Source: CBFDBF01 sp050287965 (GTDB taxonomy: Bacteria > Pseudomonadota > Gammaproteobacteria > Chromatiales > Chromatiaceae). From it: 64,000 nt of DNA. Location: the NCBI GenBank assembly GCA_050287965.1, contig JBNKCX010000040.1, forward strand, positions 1 to 64,000, read 5' to 3'. The notes beneath the pieces were generated by a model. It was not told the origin of the DNA and made no database searches. It was given only the letters and a program-made list of their open reading frames with translations. Positions 7,745 to 17,161 of the stretch are shown here, one piece after another. The stretch's first letter is position 1, and each line of letters opens with the position of its first letter. Position numbers and translations under genes: made by a program.

Positions 7745-8794
7745 ATGTTTCGACGTATCCGGGGACTATTCTCCAACGACCTCTCCATCGACCTGGGAAC
7801 CGCAAATACTCTGATCTACAGCCGCGGCCAGGGCATCGTCCTGAACGAACCTTCGGTTGTGGCCATTCGCCAGGATTCCCGCGGCCAGGGCGGAGGCAGA
7901 TCGGTAGCCGCCGTAGGGGAAGAGGCGAAGCAGATGCTGGGCCGGACACCCACCAACATCACCGCTATCCGTCCCATGAAGGACGGGGTGATCGCTGACT
8001 TCACCGTCACCGAGAAGATGCTGCAGCATTTCATCCGCAAGGTGCACGAAACCCGCCTTATCCGCCCCAGCCCCCGGGTGCTGGTGTGCGTCCCCTGCGG
8101 CTCCACCCAGGTGGAACGGCGGGCGATCAAGGAATCGGCCATCGGTGCCGGTGCCCGCGAGGTGTTTCTGATCGATGAACCGATGGCGGCCGCCATCGGT
8201 GCCGGCCTGCCGGTTGAGGAGGCCCGCGGTTCCATGGTCCTGGATATCGGCGGCGGCACCTCGGAAGTGGCGATCATTTCCCTGAGCGGCATCGTATACG
8301 CCAACTCCGCCCGCGTCGGGGGCGACCGGTTTGATGAGGCCATCGTCAATTTCGTACGCCGCAACTACGGCACCCTGATCGGTGACACCACCGCGGAACG
8401 AATCAAGAAGCAGATCGGTTCCGCCTATCCCGGTGATGAGGTGATGGAGATGGAGGTGACGGGGCGCAATCTGGCGGAGGGTATCCCCAAGAGTTTCACC
8501 CTCAACAGCAACGAGGTCCTGGAAGCCCTGCAGGAACCCATATCCGGTATCGTCGACGCGGTAAAGGCGGCGCTGGAACAAACCCCTCCGGAACTGACCG
8601 CCGATGTGGCGGAACGGGGGCTGGTCCTGACCGGCGGCGGTGCCCTGTTGCGCAATATCGACCGATTGCTTGCTGAAGAGACCGGATTGCCGGTATTGGT
8701 TGCCGAGGATCCTCTGACCTGCGTGGCGCGGGGCGGCGGACGCGCCCTGGAACTGATTGACGAGATGGGAGTGGATCTCTTCAGTCTGGACTAG
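7745..8794 (+). CDS. mreB: Rod-shape-determining actin homologue MreB
   Basis: A 349-residue bacterial actin that polymerises under the inner membrane and positions the elongation machinery. The start MFRRIRGLFSNDLSIDLGTANT is typical, with the phosphate-1 motif DLGTAN near residue 17. The phosphate-2 motif LDIGGGTSEVAI lies at about 163-174, and GGGALLRN towards the C-terminus belongs to the adenosine site. Length matches the family (about 347). It heads a long plus-strand run of cell-wall genes. The ATG at 7745 is the only plausible start, and the region upstream is the divergent promoter gap with gatC. Confidence 0.98.
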   Translation: MFRRIRGLFSNDLSIDLGTANTLIYSRGQGIVLNEPSVVAIRQDSRGQGGGRSVAAVGEEAKQMLGRTPTNITAIRPMKDGVIADFTVTEKMLQHFIRKVHETRLIRPSPRVLVCVPCGSTQVERRAIKESAIGAGAREVFLIDEPMAAAIGAGLPVEEARGSMVLDIGGGTSEVAIISLSGIVYANSARVGGDRFDEAIVNFVRRNYGTLIGDTTAERIKKQIGSAYPGDEVMEMEVTGRNLAEGIPKSFTLNSNEVLEALQEPISGIVDAVKAALEQTPPELTADVAERGLVLTGGGALLRNIDRLLAEETGLPVLVAEDPLTCVARGGGRALELIDEMGVDLFSLD

Positions 8795-8804
8795 GGCCTG
8801 ACCG

Positions 8805-9692
8805 ATTAAACAGATCTTCTCAAAAGGCGCATCGACCAACGTTCGCCTGTTGCTGGCAGTGGTGGCCTCCGTCGCACTGATGGTGGCGGACCACAGTCAG
8901 CACTACATGCAGAGTGTCCGCTCCTATTTTTCCGTTGCCGTCTACCCCCTCCACTTCGTTGCCAATCTGCCCCTAAAGGCCAGCAACTGGGCCGAGGAGA
9001 CCTTCTCCTCCTACTCCGGTCTGCAGGAACGAAACAGCACGCTGGAGATGGAGAACCTGTTGCTACGGGTCAAGCTGCAGAAACTTGATGCCCTGGAGCG
9101 GGAAAACATGCGCCTGCGTGACCTCCTGGACTCCTCGTTCAAGGTCGGTGACCGGGTCCTCATCGCGGAACTGGTGGCGGTTGACCTCGATCCTTACAAG
9201 CAACAGGTCCTGATCAACAAAGGACAGAACTCCGGGGTCTTCCAGGGTCAGCCGGTGGTGGATGCGGACGCTGTTATCGGCCAGGTTATCAACGTCAATC
9301 CGTTCACCGCCACCGTACTGATGATCTCCGATGCCAGCCATTCGCTGCCGGTCCAGGTCAACCGCAACGGCCTGCGCGCCATCGCCATGGGTACCGGCGA
9401 CGTCGGTCTGCTCAAGATCCCCTATCTGCCGGTCAATGCCGATATCCGGGTCGGGGATCTGCTGGTCACCTCCGGATTGGGAGGGCGCTTCCCCGCCGGA
9501 TACCCGGTGGCCGAAGTCACCTCTGTGATCCATGAGCCGGGACAGCCGTTCGCATCGGTAGAGGCGAGTCCCAAGGCCAAACTCGACCGGATACGTGAAG
9601 TACTCCTGGTCTGGAGTGACAAAACCTCCGTAAAACCCACTCCGGGGCCCGGACAGACCGATGCTGCGGAAGCGGAGAGGGAACAACCATGA
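8805..9692 (+). CDS. mreC: Rod-shape-determining protein MreC, probable ATT start
   Basis: MreC is a bitopic inner-membrane protein that links MreB filaments to periplasmic PBP2. The frame is open from a stop at 8799-8801. The first standard start in it (TTG, 8850) would cut into the membrane segment. Reading back, the codons from 8805 give [ATT]KQIFSKGASTNVRLLL, which matches the conserved MreC N-terminus (E. coli MKPIFSRGPSLQIRLIL) residue for residue in length. No ATG, GTG or TTG exists between 8802 and 8850. AGGG at 8793-8796 is spaced 8 bases from the ATT. I therefore call the start at ATT 8805, giving 295 residues: cytoplasmic tail, one membrane helix (about 16-32), coiled coil (about 70-110) and two beta domains. 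The stop overlaps mreD by four bases. Confidence 0.85.
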   Translation: MKQIFSKGASTNVRLLLAVVASVALMVADHSQHYMQSVRSYFSVAVYPLHFVANLPLKASNWAEETFSSYSGLQERNSTLEMENLLLRVKLQKLDALERENMRLRDLLDSSFKVGDRVLIAELVAVDLDPYKQQVLINKGQNSGVFQGQPVVDADAVIGQVINVNPFTATVLMISDASHSLPVQVNRNGLRAIAMGTGDVGLLKIPYLPVNADIRVGDLLVTSGLGGRFPAGYPVAEVTSVIHEPGQPFASVEASPKAKLDRIREVLLVWSDKTSVKPTPGPGQTDAAEAEREQP

Positions 9693-10177
9693 CGTCGGTT
9701 AAACGCCACGGCACTTTGGTTATTCTGATCACCCTGATCGTGGCGCTGTTGCTTACGGTGATCCCGCTGCCGGAATGGGCGCGTCCTTTCCGTCCCCAGT
9801 GGTACACCCTCACGCTGATCTATTGGGTTATGGCGTTGCCTCAGCGGGTGGGCGTCGGCAGCGGTTGGCTGTTGGGCGCCATCGTCGACCTGCTGACCGA
9901 GTCTCTACTGGGTCTGCATGCTCTCGGCCTTTCCATCATCGCCTTCATCATTATCAAACTGCATCGGCGTATCCGGGTATACCCGTTGTGGCAACAATCC
10001 CTGGCGATACTCCTGATCCTTCTGCTGGAACAGTTCCTCATCTACTGGATAATCGGGTTCACCGGACAACCCCTCCCTTCGCCGGCTTACTGGAGCGCCC
10101 CCTTCTTCGGCACCCTGCTCTGGCCCTGGTTCTACATCATCCTGCGTGACGTGCGGCGTCGTTTTCACGTGCACTGA
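9689..10177 (+). CDS. mreD: Rod-shape-determining protein MreD
   Basis: A 162-residue multi-pass inner-membrane component of the elongasome. Five hydrophobic segments are visible, starting with VILITLIVALLLTVIPLP, followed by the characteristic PEWARPFRPQW and a GVGSGWLLGAIVDLLTESLLG segment seen in MreD proteins. Its ATG overlaps the mreC stop (ATGA), implying translational coupling. It is followed 16 bases later by mrdA, as in a combined mreBCD-mrdAB operon. Confidence 0.93.
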   Translation: MTSVKRHGTLVILITLIVALLLTVIPLPEWARPFRPQWYTLTLIYWVMALPQRVGVGSGWLLGAIVDLLTESLLGLHALGLSIIAFIIIKLHRRIRVYPLWQQSLAILLILLLEQFLIYWIIGFTGQPLPSPAYWSAPFFGTLLWPWFYIILRDVRRRFHVH

Positions 10178-10193
10178 AAAAACGGTTGCACGT

Positions 10194-12044
10194 ATGGCCC
10201 GCATCACCATCAAAGATCACTTTCGGGAGAGCCGACTTTTCAACACCCGCGTCCTGTTGTCCGCGGTAATGGTGCTCCTGCTGGTATTCCTGCTGCTGGT
10301 GAGACTGTTCCAGTTACAGATCATGGACCACGAGCATTTCACTACCTTGTCGCGTGACAACCGGGTCAAGGTCGAACCCTTACCCCCGCCCCGCGGCCTG
10401 ATCTACGATCGAAACGGTGTGATATTGGCGCAGAACCTGCCGGTACACAGCCTGGAAATCATCCAGGAACGGATAGCCGACATCGATCAGACCCTGGCCG
10501 ACCTGGGGGCGATTATCGACATCAGCGAAAAAGACATCGAACGTTTCCAACGCCTGCGTAAGCAGCGTCGCCGTTTCGAAAGCATCCCCATCAGGGTCCG
10601 CCTGACACCGGAAGAGGTGGCGCGGTTTGCGGTCAACCGCCACCGCTTTCCCGGGGTGGAGCTGCAGGCCAAGCTGCTGCGCGACTACCCGATGGCGGAA
10701 AATACCGCCCATGTGCTGGGCTATGTGGGGCGTATCAACGAACAGGAGTTGCAACGCATAGACGCCAGTGCCTACAGCGGCACCAGCCACATCGGCAAGA
10801 CCGGCGTGGAAAAATATTACGAAGAGGAACTGCACGGGAAGGTGGGGCACCGCAGGGTGGAGATCAACGTCGTCGGGCGGCCCATCCGCACGCTTGAATC
10901 CGTCCCGCCGGTACCGGGTAAAAACCTCTACCTATCCCTGGATGCGGATCTTCAGCAGCTGGCGGTGGATGCCATGGACGATAACAACGGCGCCGTCGTG
11001 GCTATTGATCCGCGGGACGGCGCCATCCTGGTACTGGTCAGCAAGCCCGGGTTCGATCCTAACCTGTTCGTGGAGGGGATCTCCCCGGAGAAATACCGGT
11101 CGCTTCAGGCATCCGAGGATAAGCCCCTGTTCAACCGCGCGTTGCGGGGGCGTTATCCCCCGGGTTCCACCGCCAAACCCTTTATCGGCCTCGCCGGGCT
11201 GGAGGCCGGATCGACCTACAGGGGACAGAAAACCTTCTGTCCCGGGTACTTCCAGCTGCCGGGAAACGACCACAAATACCGGGACTGGAAGAAAGAGGGG
11301 CACGGCTCGATGGATCTTCGCAGCGCCATCGTACAATCCTGTGACGTCTTTTTTTACGACCTCTCCCTGAAACTGGGAATCGACCGCATTCACGGGTTCC
11401 TGAGCGGTTTTGGTTTCGGCGAGAGCAGCGGGGTGGATATTTCAGGCACCCTGCCCGGCCTGCTGCCTTCTCAGGAGTGGAAGAAACGGACACGAAGGGA
11501 ATCCTGGTTTGCCGGAGAGACCCTGATTGTGGGAATCGGCCAGGGCTATTTCCTGACCACACCTCTGGAACTGGCCAGTGCCACCGCCACCCTCGCCGAT
11601 CGCGGTATCCGCTATACACCGCGGATAGTGCTGTCGAAAAGCAGCGGCAGCCCAAACCCCGGCGACAAAGAACCCCCTTCTCCGCCGGCGCCGATCACCC
11701 TTCCCCCGATCAACGAGGAAAATCTGGAGTACGTCATTGAGGCCATGGCGGACGTGATCGAGGATCCGCGGGGCACCGCCCGCAGAATCCACAACAAACA
11801 GTACCGGATCGCCGGCAAGACCGGTACCGCACAGGTATTCTCCGTGAAACAGGACGAAAAATATGAAGAGGAAAAGGTGGCGAAAAAGATGCGTGACCAC
11901 GCCCTGTTCATCGCATTTGCACCGGTGGAGGAACCGCGCATCGCGGTGGCGGTCATAGTGGAGAACGGCGGGCACGGCGGCTCGGTGGCCGCTCCCATAG
12001 CACGCCGTCTCATGGACCGATACCTGAAGGACGGGGATCAATGA
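10194..12044 (+). CDS. mrdA: Penicillin-binding protein 2 (peptidoglycan transpeptidase)
   Basis: The monofunctional class B transpeptidase that cross-links peptidoglycan during side-wall elongation, acting with RodA. Residues 1-20 are cytoplasmic, followed by one membrane anchor (about 21-40) and the PBP dimerisation region beginning at PPPRGLIYDRNG. The transpeptidase motifs are S325-T-A-K328, S382-C-D384 and K542-T-G544. An upstream ATG at 10146 overlaps mreD; I chose 10194 (MARITIKDHFRES) because it aligns with known PBP2 starts. The product has 616 residues, close to the usual 630. The stop overlaps rodA by four bases. Confidence 0.96.
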   Translation: MARITIKDHFRESRLFNTRVLLSAVMVLLLVFLLLVRLFQLQIMDHEHFTTLSRDNRVKVEPLPPPRGLIYDRNGVILAQNLPVHSLEIIQERIADIDQTLADLGAIIDISEKDIERFQRLRKQRRRFESIPIRVRLTPEEVARFAVNRHRFPGVELQAKLLRDYPMAENTAHVLGYVGRINEQELQRIDASAYSGTSHIGKTGVEKYYEEELHGKVGHRRVEINVVGRPIRTLESVPPVPGKNLYLSLDADLQQLAVDAMDDNNGAVVAIDPRDGAILVLVSKPGFDPNLFVEGISPEKYRSLQASEDKPLFNRALRGRYPPGSTAKPFIGLAGLEAGSTYRGQKTFCPGYFQLPGNDHKYRDWKKEGHGSMDLRSAIVQSCDVFFYDLSLKLGIDRIHGFLSGFGFGESSGVDISGTLPGLLPSQEWKKRTRRESWFAGETLIVGIGQGYFLTTPLELASATATLADRGIRYTPRIVLSKSSGSPNPGDKEPPSPPAPITLPPINEENLEYVIEAMADVIEDPRGTARRIHNKQYRIAGKTGTAQVFSVKQDEKYEEEKVAKKMRDHALFIAFAPVEEPRIAVAVIVENGGHGGSVAAPIARRLMDRYLKDGDQ

Positions 12045-13177
12045 TCAGTTTTAGAACCGAGAATCTGGAAGAGACCACCCCCGGCAGGGCGCCGGGGCTT
12101 CTGGCTCGACTGCACCTGGACCTGCCCCTGCTGATCTCGCTGATAACCCTGTGCGGATTGGGATTGATGTTTCTCTACAGTGCCAGCGGCCCTGATCCGG
12201 CCACGGTAAAAAGCCAATCGATTCGGGTCGCGGTGGGCCTCATGGTGATGACGATACTGGCGCAGGTCTCGCCGGTACAGCTGCGGCGCTGGTCCCCCTG
12301 GCTGTTCGGTGGCGTTATCCTTCTGCTGCTGGCGGTCATCTTCGGGGGCCAGGTGGGCAAGGGGGCGCAACGCTGGCTGCACCTGGGGCTGTTTCGATTC
12401 CAACCGTCGGAGCTGGTCAAGCTGGTGATCCCGATGATGATCGCCTGGTACCTGGCGGAAAAGTCCCTGCCGCTGAAATGGCAGAACCTGCTGATAGCCG
12501 GTCTCATGATCCTGCTGCCAACACTGTTGATCGCCATCCAGCCGGACCTCGGTACCGCACTGCTGGCGGCAAGCGCCGGAATTTTCGTATTGTTCCTCGC
12601 CGGTCTCAGCTGGCGCTTTATCGGCGGCCTGGCAATCGTCACCCCGCTCGTCGCCTGGGCCATGTGGCAATGGGGCATGCGGGATTATCAGCGCGAACGG
12701 GTGCTCACGTTCCTCAATCCGGAGCGGGACCCCCTGAACACCGGTTATCATATTATTCAGTCCAAGATCGCCATCGGTTCCGGCGGGCTTTACGGCAAGG
12801 GCTGGCTTAGCGGCACTCAATCACAACTGGAGTTCCTGCCCGAGCGCACCACCGATTTTATTTTTGCAGTGATTACGGAGGAGTTCGGCTTCAGCGGAGC
12901 GATCATCCTGATCGCCCTCTACCTTTTTATCATTCTGCGCTGTCTGTACATCGCGACCCAGGGGCAGGACACCTACAGCCGACTCCTCGCCGGCTCCCTT
13001 ACCCTGATCTTTTTTCTTTATCTGTTTGTCAATTGCGGTATGGTGAGCGGCATATTGCCGGTGGTGGGTGCACCGCTGCCGCTGATCAGCTACGGCGGCA
13101 CTTCGGTTGTGACCACCTTGGCCGGTTTCGGTATGCTGATGTCGATTCACACCCATCGCAGGCTGTTGCCGACCTGA
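12041..13177 (+). CDS. rodA: SEDS-family peptidoglycan glycosyltransferase RodA
   Basis: A 378-residue polytopic membrane enzyme that polymerises lipid II into glycan strands for the elongasome, partnered with PBP2. About ten membrane segments are visible. Family hallmarks include GKGAQRWLHLG, FRFQPSELVKLV, IAIQPDLGTALL, QSKIAIGSGGLYGKGW, LPERTTDFIFAVITEEFG and the C-terminal GTSVVTTLAGFGMLMSI. The first 20 residues form a cytoplasmic tail before helix 1. Its ATG overlaps the mrdA stop, so synthesis of the two partners is coupled. Confidence 0.97.
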   Translation: MISFRTENLEETTPGRAPGLLARLHLDLPLLISLITLCGLGLMFLYSASGPDPATVKSQSIRVAVGLMVMTILAQVSPVQLRRWSPWLFGGVILLLLAVIFGGQVGKGAQRWLHLGLFRFQPSELVKLVIPMMIAWYLAEKSLPLKWQNLLIAGLMILLPTLLIAIQPDLGTALLAASAGIFVLFLAGLSWRFIGGLAIVTPLVAWAMWQWGMRDYQRERVLTFLNPERDPLNTGYHIIQSKIAIGSGGLYGKGWLSGTQSQLEFLPERTTDFIFAVITEEFGFSGAIILIALYLFIILRCLYIATQGQDTYSRLLAGSLTLIFFLYLFVNCGMVSGILPVVGAPLPLISYGGTSVVTTLAGFGMLMSIHTHRRLLPT

Positions 13178-13190
13178 GTACGAGAGTTAT

Positions 13191-14210
13191 ATGAAGAAAA
13201 AATCCCTATTCCAGCCGTTTGTCGGCTCCGTTCTGCTCCTTCTCTGCCTGTCGGCGACTCAGGCCTCGGCGGCTCCCGCCGATTTCGACAAGGCGCTCCG
13301 GGAGTTCGCGGACGAAATGGTAAAAGAACACAGTTTTGAACGATCGTGGCTCGACTCACTGTTCTCCAAGGTCACTTACCGTCAGAGCATTATCGACGCC
13401 ATTCGCCGTCCCTATGAGGCCAAGCCCTGGTTTCAGTACCGGCCGCTGTTCGTTACCAGCGCCCGCACCGAGATGGGCGCAGATTTCTGGCAAAATAACA
13501 GCTCGCTTCTCGAACGCGCCCAGGCGGAGTACGGCGTACCGCCGGAGATCATCGTCGCCATTATCGGGGTCGAGACCCGCTACGGGAACAATACCGGAAG
13601 CCATTACGTGCTCGACGCCCTGTCCACCCTCGCGTTCGGTTACCCCGAACGAGCGAGCTTTTTTCGTGAGCAGCTTGAACAGTTCCTGCTGTTACAACGG
13701 GAGGAGGGGCTCGACGGCAGCACCATGAAGAGTTCCTACGCCGGCGCTCTCGGCATGCCGCAGTTCATCCCCAGCAGCTACCGCAACTATGCCGTGGATT
13801 TCGACGGCGACGGCGTCAGGGACCTGAACAACGTCGCGGACGCCATCGGCAGCGTCGGAAACTATTTCAAACAACACGGCTGGGAAACCGGCGGACCTGT
13901 TGCCGTCCCGGCCACGGCGACCGGCAAGGACTATGAGATCTACGCCAACTTCGAACTGAAACCCAATGTTTCGGTGCGAGAATTGCGCGACGCGAATGTG
14001 ACCACAGAGGAGTCCGTGTCCCCCGATCTCCAGACCACTCTGTTGCAGTTCGATGCCGGTGATGAAGATGAACTATGGCTCGGATTCCATAATTTCTATG
14101 TGATCACCCGCTACAATCACAGCGCCCTGTATGCCATGGCCGTATACCAGTTGAGCCGGGAAGTACTTAACCTGCGGCAGGATCGCCTCAACCGGACCGC
14201 GGGAGAATGA
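13191..14210 (+). CDS. mltB: Membrane-bound lytic murein transglycosylase B
   Basis: A 339-residue lytic transglycosylase that cleaves peptidoglycan glycan strands to 1,6-anhydro-MurNAc products. A signal peptide covers about residues 1-27 (hydrophobic core GSVLLLLCL, cleavage after ASA). There is no lipobox cysteine, so unlike E. coli MltB it looks soluble periplasmic. The catalytic glutamate is E128 in IIGVETRYGNN, followed by the family segments ALSTLAFGYPERASFF and SYAGALGMPQFIPSSYRNYAVDFD. It lies 13 bases after rodA and overlaps rlpA by four bases. Confidence 0.94.
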   Translation: MKKKSLFQPFVGSVLLLLCLSATQASAAPADFDKALREFADEMVKEHSFERSWLDSLFSKVTYRQSIIDAIRRPYEAKPWFQYRPLFVTSARTEMGADFWQNNSSLLERAQAEYGVPPEIIVAIIGVETRYGNNTGSHYVLDALSTLAFGYPERASFFREQLEQFLLLQREEGLDGSTMKSSYAGALGMPQFIPSSYRNYAVDFDGDGVRDLNNVADAIGSVGNYFKQHGWETGGPVAVPATATGKDYEIYANFELKPNVSVRELRDANVTTEESVSPDLQTTLLQFDAGDEDELWLGFHNFYVITRYNHSALYAMAVYQLSREVLNLRQDRLNRTAGE

Positions 14211-15046
14211 AAGACATGCCGCTCCTGACTCCGGCCAACCGACGCCGCCTTTGTCGTTCCCTGAAACGCGGCGGCATCCTGGCCGCCACGTTTTTCCTCT
14301 CCGCCTGCGGAAGCGTGGTGGAATACGGTGACGGCGCCCCCCGCGGCGGCATCGACGTGTACTCCATACGGGACGCGGTCCCCAAAGCGGAACCGCGCAG
14401 CCGTTACGGCAATCCCTCATCCTACGTAGTCAACGGCCGCCGCTATTATGTGATGAGCCACAGCCAGGGCTATGTGGAACGTGGTATAGCCTCCTGGTAC
14501 GGCACCAAGTTTCACGGTCGCCGCACCTCCAGCGGCGAAACCTACAATATGTACGGCATGACCGCGGCCCACAGGGAACTGCCCATCCCCTCCTATGTAC
14601 GGGTCACCAACCTGCGCAACGGCCAATCCGTCGTGGTAAAGGTCAACGATCGCGGACCGTTTCACGACAACCGCATCATAGACCTGTCCTACGCCGCGGC
14701 CGCCAAACTCGGTATCCTCGGCAACGGGACCGGGCTGGTAGAGGTCCAGGCGCTTGATCCTTATCAACAGACGGCACCGCCCCGACGGATCGCAACCAAT
14801 TACGCGAGAGAACCCGCCCTGTTCATTCAGGTGGGCGCCTTCAACGACCCCAACAACGCCAACCGGCTGCGCCAGCGTCTCACCAGATCCCTGAGTCGAA
14901 CCATTCGCATACAACAGGCGGACAATGGCAGCGCAACCGTTTTCCGTGTCCAGGTCGGCCCGCTTGCCAATGTGGATCAGGCCGATTCGGTGCATGCGCA
15001 GCTCGCCCGGCTGGGAATTTATGACACCCATGTAGTCATTGAGTGA
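14207..15046 (+). CDS. rlpA: RlpA lipoprotein, septal ring lytic transglycosylase with SPOR domain
   Basis: A 279-residue outer-membrane lipoprotein. The lipobox LSAC ends at C34 after a basic region and hydrophobic stretch. The double-psi beta-barrel (about 88-185) contains ASWYGTKFHGRRTSSGE, the conserved catalytic region of RlpA enzymes, and NDRGPFHDNRIIDLS. The C-terminal SPOR domain (about 203-279, starting FIQVGAFND) binds denuded glycan at the septum. In Pseudomonas, RlpA cleaves such glycan. It is translationally coupled to mltB and sits before dacA, as in many proteobacteria. Confidence 0.95.
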   Translation: MKDMPLLTPANRRRLCRSLKRGGILAATFFLSACGSVVEYGDGAPRGGIDVYSIRDAVPKAEPRSRYGNPSSYVVNGRRYYVMSHSQGYVERGIASWYGTKFHGRRTSSGETYNMYGMTAAHRELPIPSYVRVTNLRNGQSVVVKVNDRGPFHDNRIIDLSYAAAAKLGILGNGTGLVEVQALDPYQQTAPPRRIATNYAREPALFIQVGAFNDPNNANRLRQRLTRSLSRTIRIQQADNGSATVFRVQVGPLANVDQADSVHAQLARLGIYDTHVVIE

Positions 15047-15133
15047 GAGTGCCCATTGGCCGCTGAATCACGTTAAAATAATTTACCCCGACGACATCTA
15101 ACAGGAAGCCCATTTTTAACCGCTTTAATCAAT

Positions 15134-16270
15134 ATGAAATATTTTGCCACCGCTATTTTGCTACTGCTCGCCAGTCTCTCGTTGCCGGTTCACTCCGCCC
15201 TTCCCGTCCCCGCCCCACCCAAGGTGGCGGCCAGCAGTTATCTGCTCATGGATTTCCACAGCGGCCGCGTACTGGCCGACTACAACTCGGATCAACGACT
15301 GGAACCCGCCAGCCTGACCAAAATCATGACCACCTACGCGGTATTGCGGGAACTTAAGAGCGGCAACCTCAGCCTGGATGACGAGGTACAGATCAGCGAG
15401 AAGGCGTGGCGCACGGCGGGTTCACGGATGTTTATCGAGGTGGGGAAGAAGATCACCGTGGAACAACTCCTGAAGGGAATGATCATTCAGTCCGGAAACG
15501 ACGCCAGTGTCGCCCTGGCGGAGCACATCGCCGGCAGCGAAGAGGTGTTTGCCGAAATATTGAACGGCCATGCCCGACGCCTGGGGATGACGAACACCAA
15601 CTTCGTCAACGCCACCGGCCTCCCCCACGAGAACCACTACACGACGGCGCGGGATATGGCCGTCCTCAGCCAGGCGTTGATCACGGAGTTTCCGGACTAT
15701 TACCCCTGGTTCGCCATAAAGGAATTCACCTTTAACAACATAAAACAGTACAACCGCAACAAGCTGTTGTGGCGGGACAAATCGGTGGACGGGGTCAAGA
15801 CCGGCCATACGGAAAGCGCGGGTTTCTGTCTGGTGGCATCGGCCAAGCGCAATGATATGCGCCTGATCTCGGTAGTCATGGGAACCGGCAGTGAGAATGC
15901 CCGGGCCCAGGAGAGCCAGTCATTGCTCAATTACGGCTTCCGTTTTTTTGAAACCCACCGCCTCTACGGCGCGGGTGACGTACTGAATAAGGTGCGGGTC
16001 TGGAAAGGAGAAAAGGAAGAACTGGCGGTGGGCGTAGCCGACGAGCTTTACGTGACCATCCCCCGACAGCAGTATAATAAACTCAAGGCGGAGATGACCC
16101 TTAATTCGAGGGTTACCGCGCCGATCAACAAGGGCCAGCAACTGGGACTGGTCAAGGTCACCCTGGAGGGGGAAACGGTACTGGAGGTACCGTTGATCGC
16201 GCTGCAGGAGGTGGCGGAGGGCGGCCTCTGGCAGCAGGCTTCCGATGCCGTGCTGCTCTGGTTCGAGTGA
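15134..16270 (+). CDS. dacA: D-alanyl-D-alanine carboxypeptidase (PBP5/6 family)
   Basis: A 378-residue periplasmic carboxypeptidase that trims the terminal D-Ala from pentapeptide side chains. A signal peptide is clear (cleavage about residue 21, VHSA). Active-site motifs are S60-L-T-K63, S120-G-N122 and K222-T-G224. The C-terminal domain ends in an amphipathic helix (GGLWQQASDAVLLWF) that typically tethers PBP5 to the membrane. An 87-base gap separates it from rlpA. The next gene, a D-amino-acid transaminase, starts eight bases after its stop, so both are likely on one transcript. Confidence 0.96.
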   Translation: MKYFATAILLLLASLSLPVHSALPVPAPPKVAASSYLLMDFHSGRVLADYNSDQRLEPASLTKIMTTYAVLRELKSGNLSLDDEVQISEKAWRTAGSRMFIEVGKKITVEQLLKGMIIQSGNDASVALAEHIAGSEEVFAEILNGHARRLGMTNTNFVNATGLPHENHYTTARDMAVLSQALITEFPDYYPWFAIKEFTFNNIKQYNRNKLLWRDKSVDGVKTGHTESAGFCLVASAKRNDMRLISVVMGTGSENARAQESQSLLNYGFRFFETHRLYGAGDVLNKVRVWKGEKEELAVGVADELYVTIPRQQYNKLKAEMTLNSRVTAPINKGQQLGLVKVTLEGETVLEVPLIALQEVAEGGLWQQASDAVLLWFE

Positions 16271-16277
16271 GCGCCGG

Positions 16278-17156
16278 ATGATGGCGGACAACCGGCACAA
16301 CGTCTACCTCAACGGCGAGTTTCTACCGCTCGCCGACGCCAGGATTTCAGTCCTGGATCGAGGCTTCCTGTTCGGTGACAGCGTTTACGAAGTGATCCCG
16401 GCCTACGCCGGCCACCTGTTCCGGCTGCCGCAACATCTGCGGCGCCTCGATGACTGCCTGCGTGCCATACGCATGCAAAATCCTTTACCGGACGAGAAGT
16501 GGCGCTCCCTCCTGGAAACCCTGGTGGGGCAGCGCCCGGGAGAAGATCAGTCCGTCTACCTGCAGGTGACCCGTGGTGCGGCCGAGACCCGGGATCACAC
16601 CATTCCCGAGGGCATCACCCCTACTATTTTTGCCATGGCCACTCTCATACCGCCCGTCACCCCCGAATACGCCGACGAGGGCATCAAGGCCATTACCCTG
16701 GACGACATCCGCTGGCGCCTGTGCAATATCAAGGCGACCACGCTGCTGGCCAACGTCCTGTTTCGACAACAGGCAAAAGACCAACAGGCCATGGAGGCCA
16801 TCCTGATCCGCGACGGACTGGCCATGGAGGGGGCGGCCAGTAATCTCTTCATCGTCTCCGACGGCCAGCTTATCACCCCCCCGAAAAGCCGCTATCTGCT
16901 CCCCGGCATCACCCGTGACCTGGTCCTGGAACTGGCCGAGAAGGCGGGCGTTCCCTACTGGCAAAGAGATATCCCGGAACAGGAACTGATGACCGCCGAA
17001 GAGATATGGTTGACCAGTTCCACCAAGGAAATCATGCCGGTGACCCGCCTTAACGGCCGGCCGGTGGGTGCCGGTCGGCCCGGGGCACTGCACCAAAAGA
17101 TGTCCGGGATTTACACCGAGTACAAGGAACGGATCAAGGCCGGCGCGGAAGCGTAA
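16278..17156 (+). CDS. dat: D-amino-acid aminotransferase (class IV PLP enzyme)
   Basis: Predicted D-alanine transaminase, making D-Glu or D-Ala from keto acids; fold-type IV PLP enzyme, cytosolic. The start region VYLNGEFLPLADARISVLDRG is typical. The PLP lysine is K152 in CNIKATTLLANV, and WLTSSTKEIMPVTRLNG supplies the phosphate-binding loop. An earlier ATG at 16245 lies inside dacA; I chose 16278 because it preserves the family N-terminus, though 16281 is equally possible. The product has 292 residues. Being next to dacA suggests a role in D-amino-acid supply or recycling for the wall. A branched-chain aminotransferase is less likely from the D-Ala-type start. Confidence 0.88.
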   Translation: MMADNRHNVYLNGEFLPLADARISVLDRGFLFGDSVYEVIPAYAGHLFRLPQHLRRLDDCLRAIRMQNPLPDEKWRSLLETLVGQRPGEDQSVYLQVTRGAAETRDHTIPEGITPTIFAMATLIPPVTPEYADEGIKAITLDDIRWRLCNIKATTLLANVLFRQQAKDQQAMEAILIRDGLAMEGAASNLFIVSDGQLITPPKSRYLLPGITRDLVLELAEKAGVPYWQRDIPEQELMTAEEIWLTSSTKEIMPVTRLNGRPVGAGRPGALHQKMSGIYTEYKERIKAGAEA

Positions 17157-17161
17157 CCGAC

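Noticed and set aside
8850..8852. TTG at 8850 as the mreC start
   Set aside because: It would remove 15 conserved N-terminal residues and start inside the membrane helix; the ATT at 8805 fits better.
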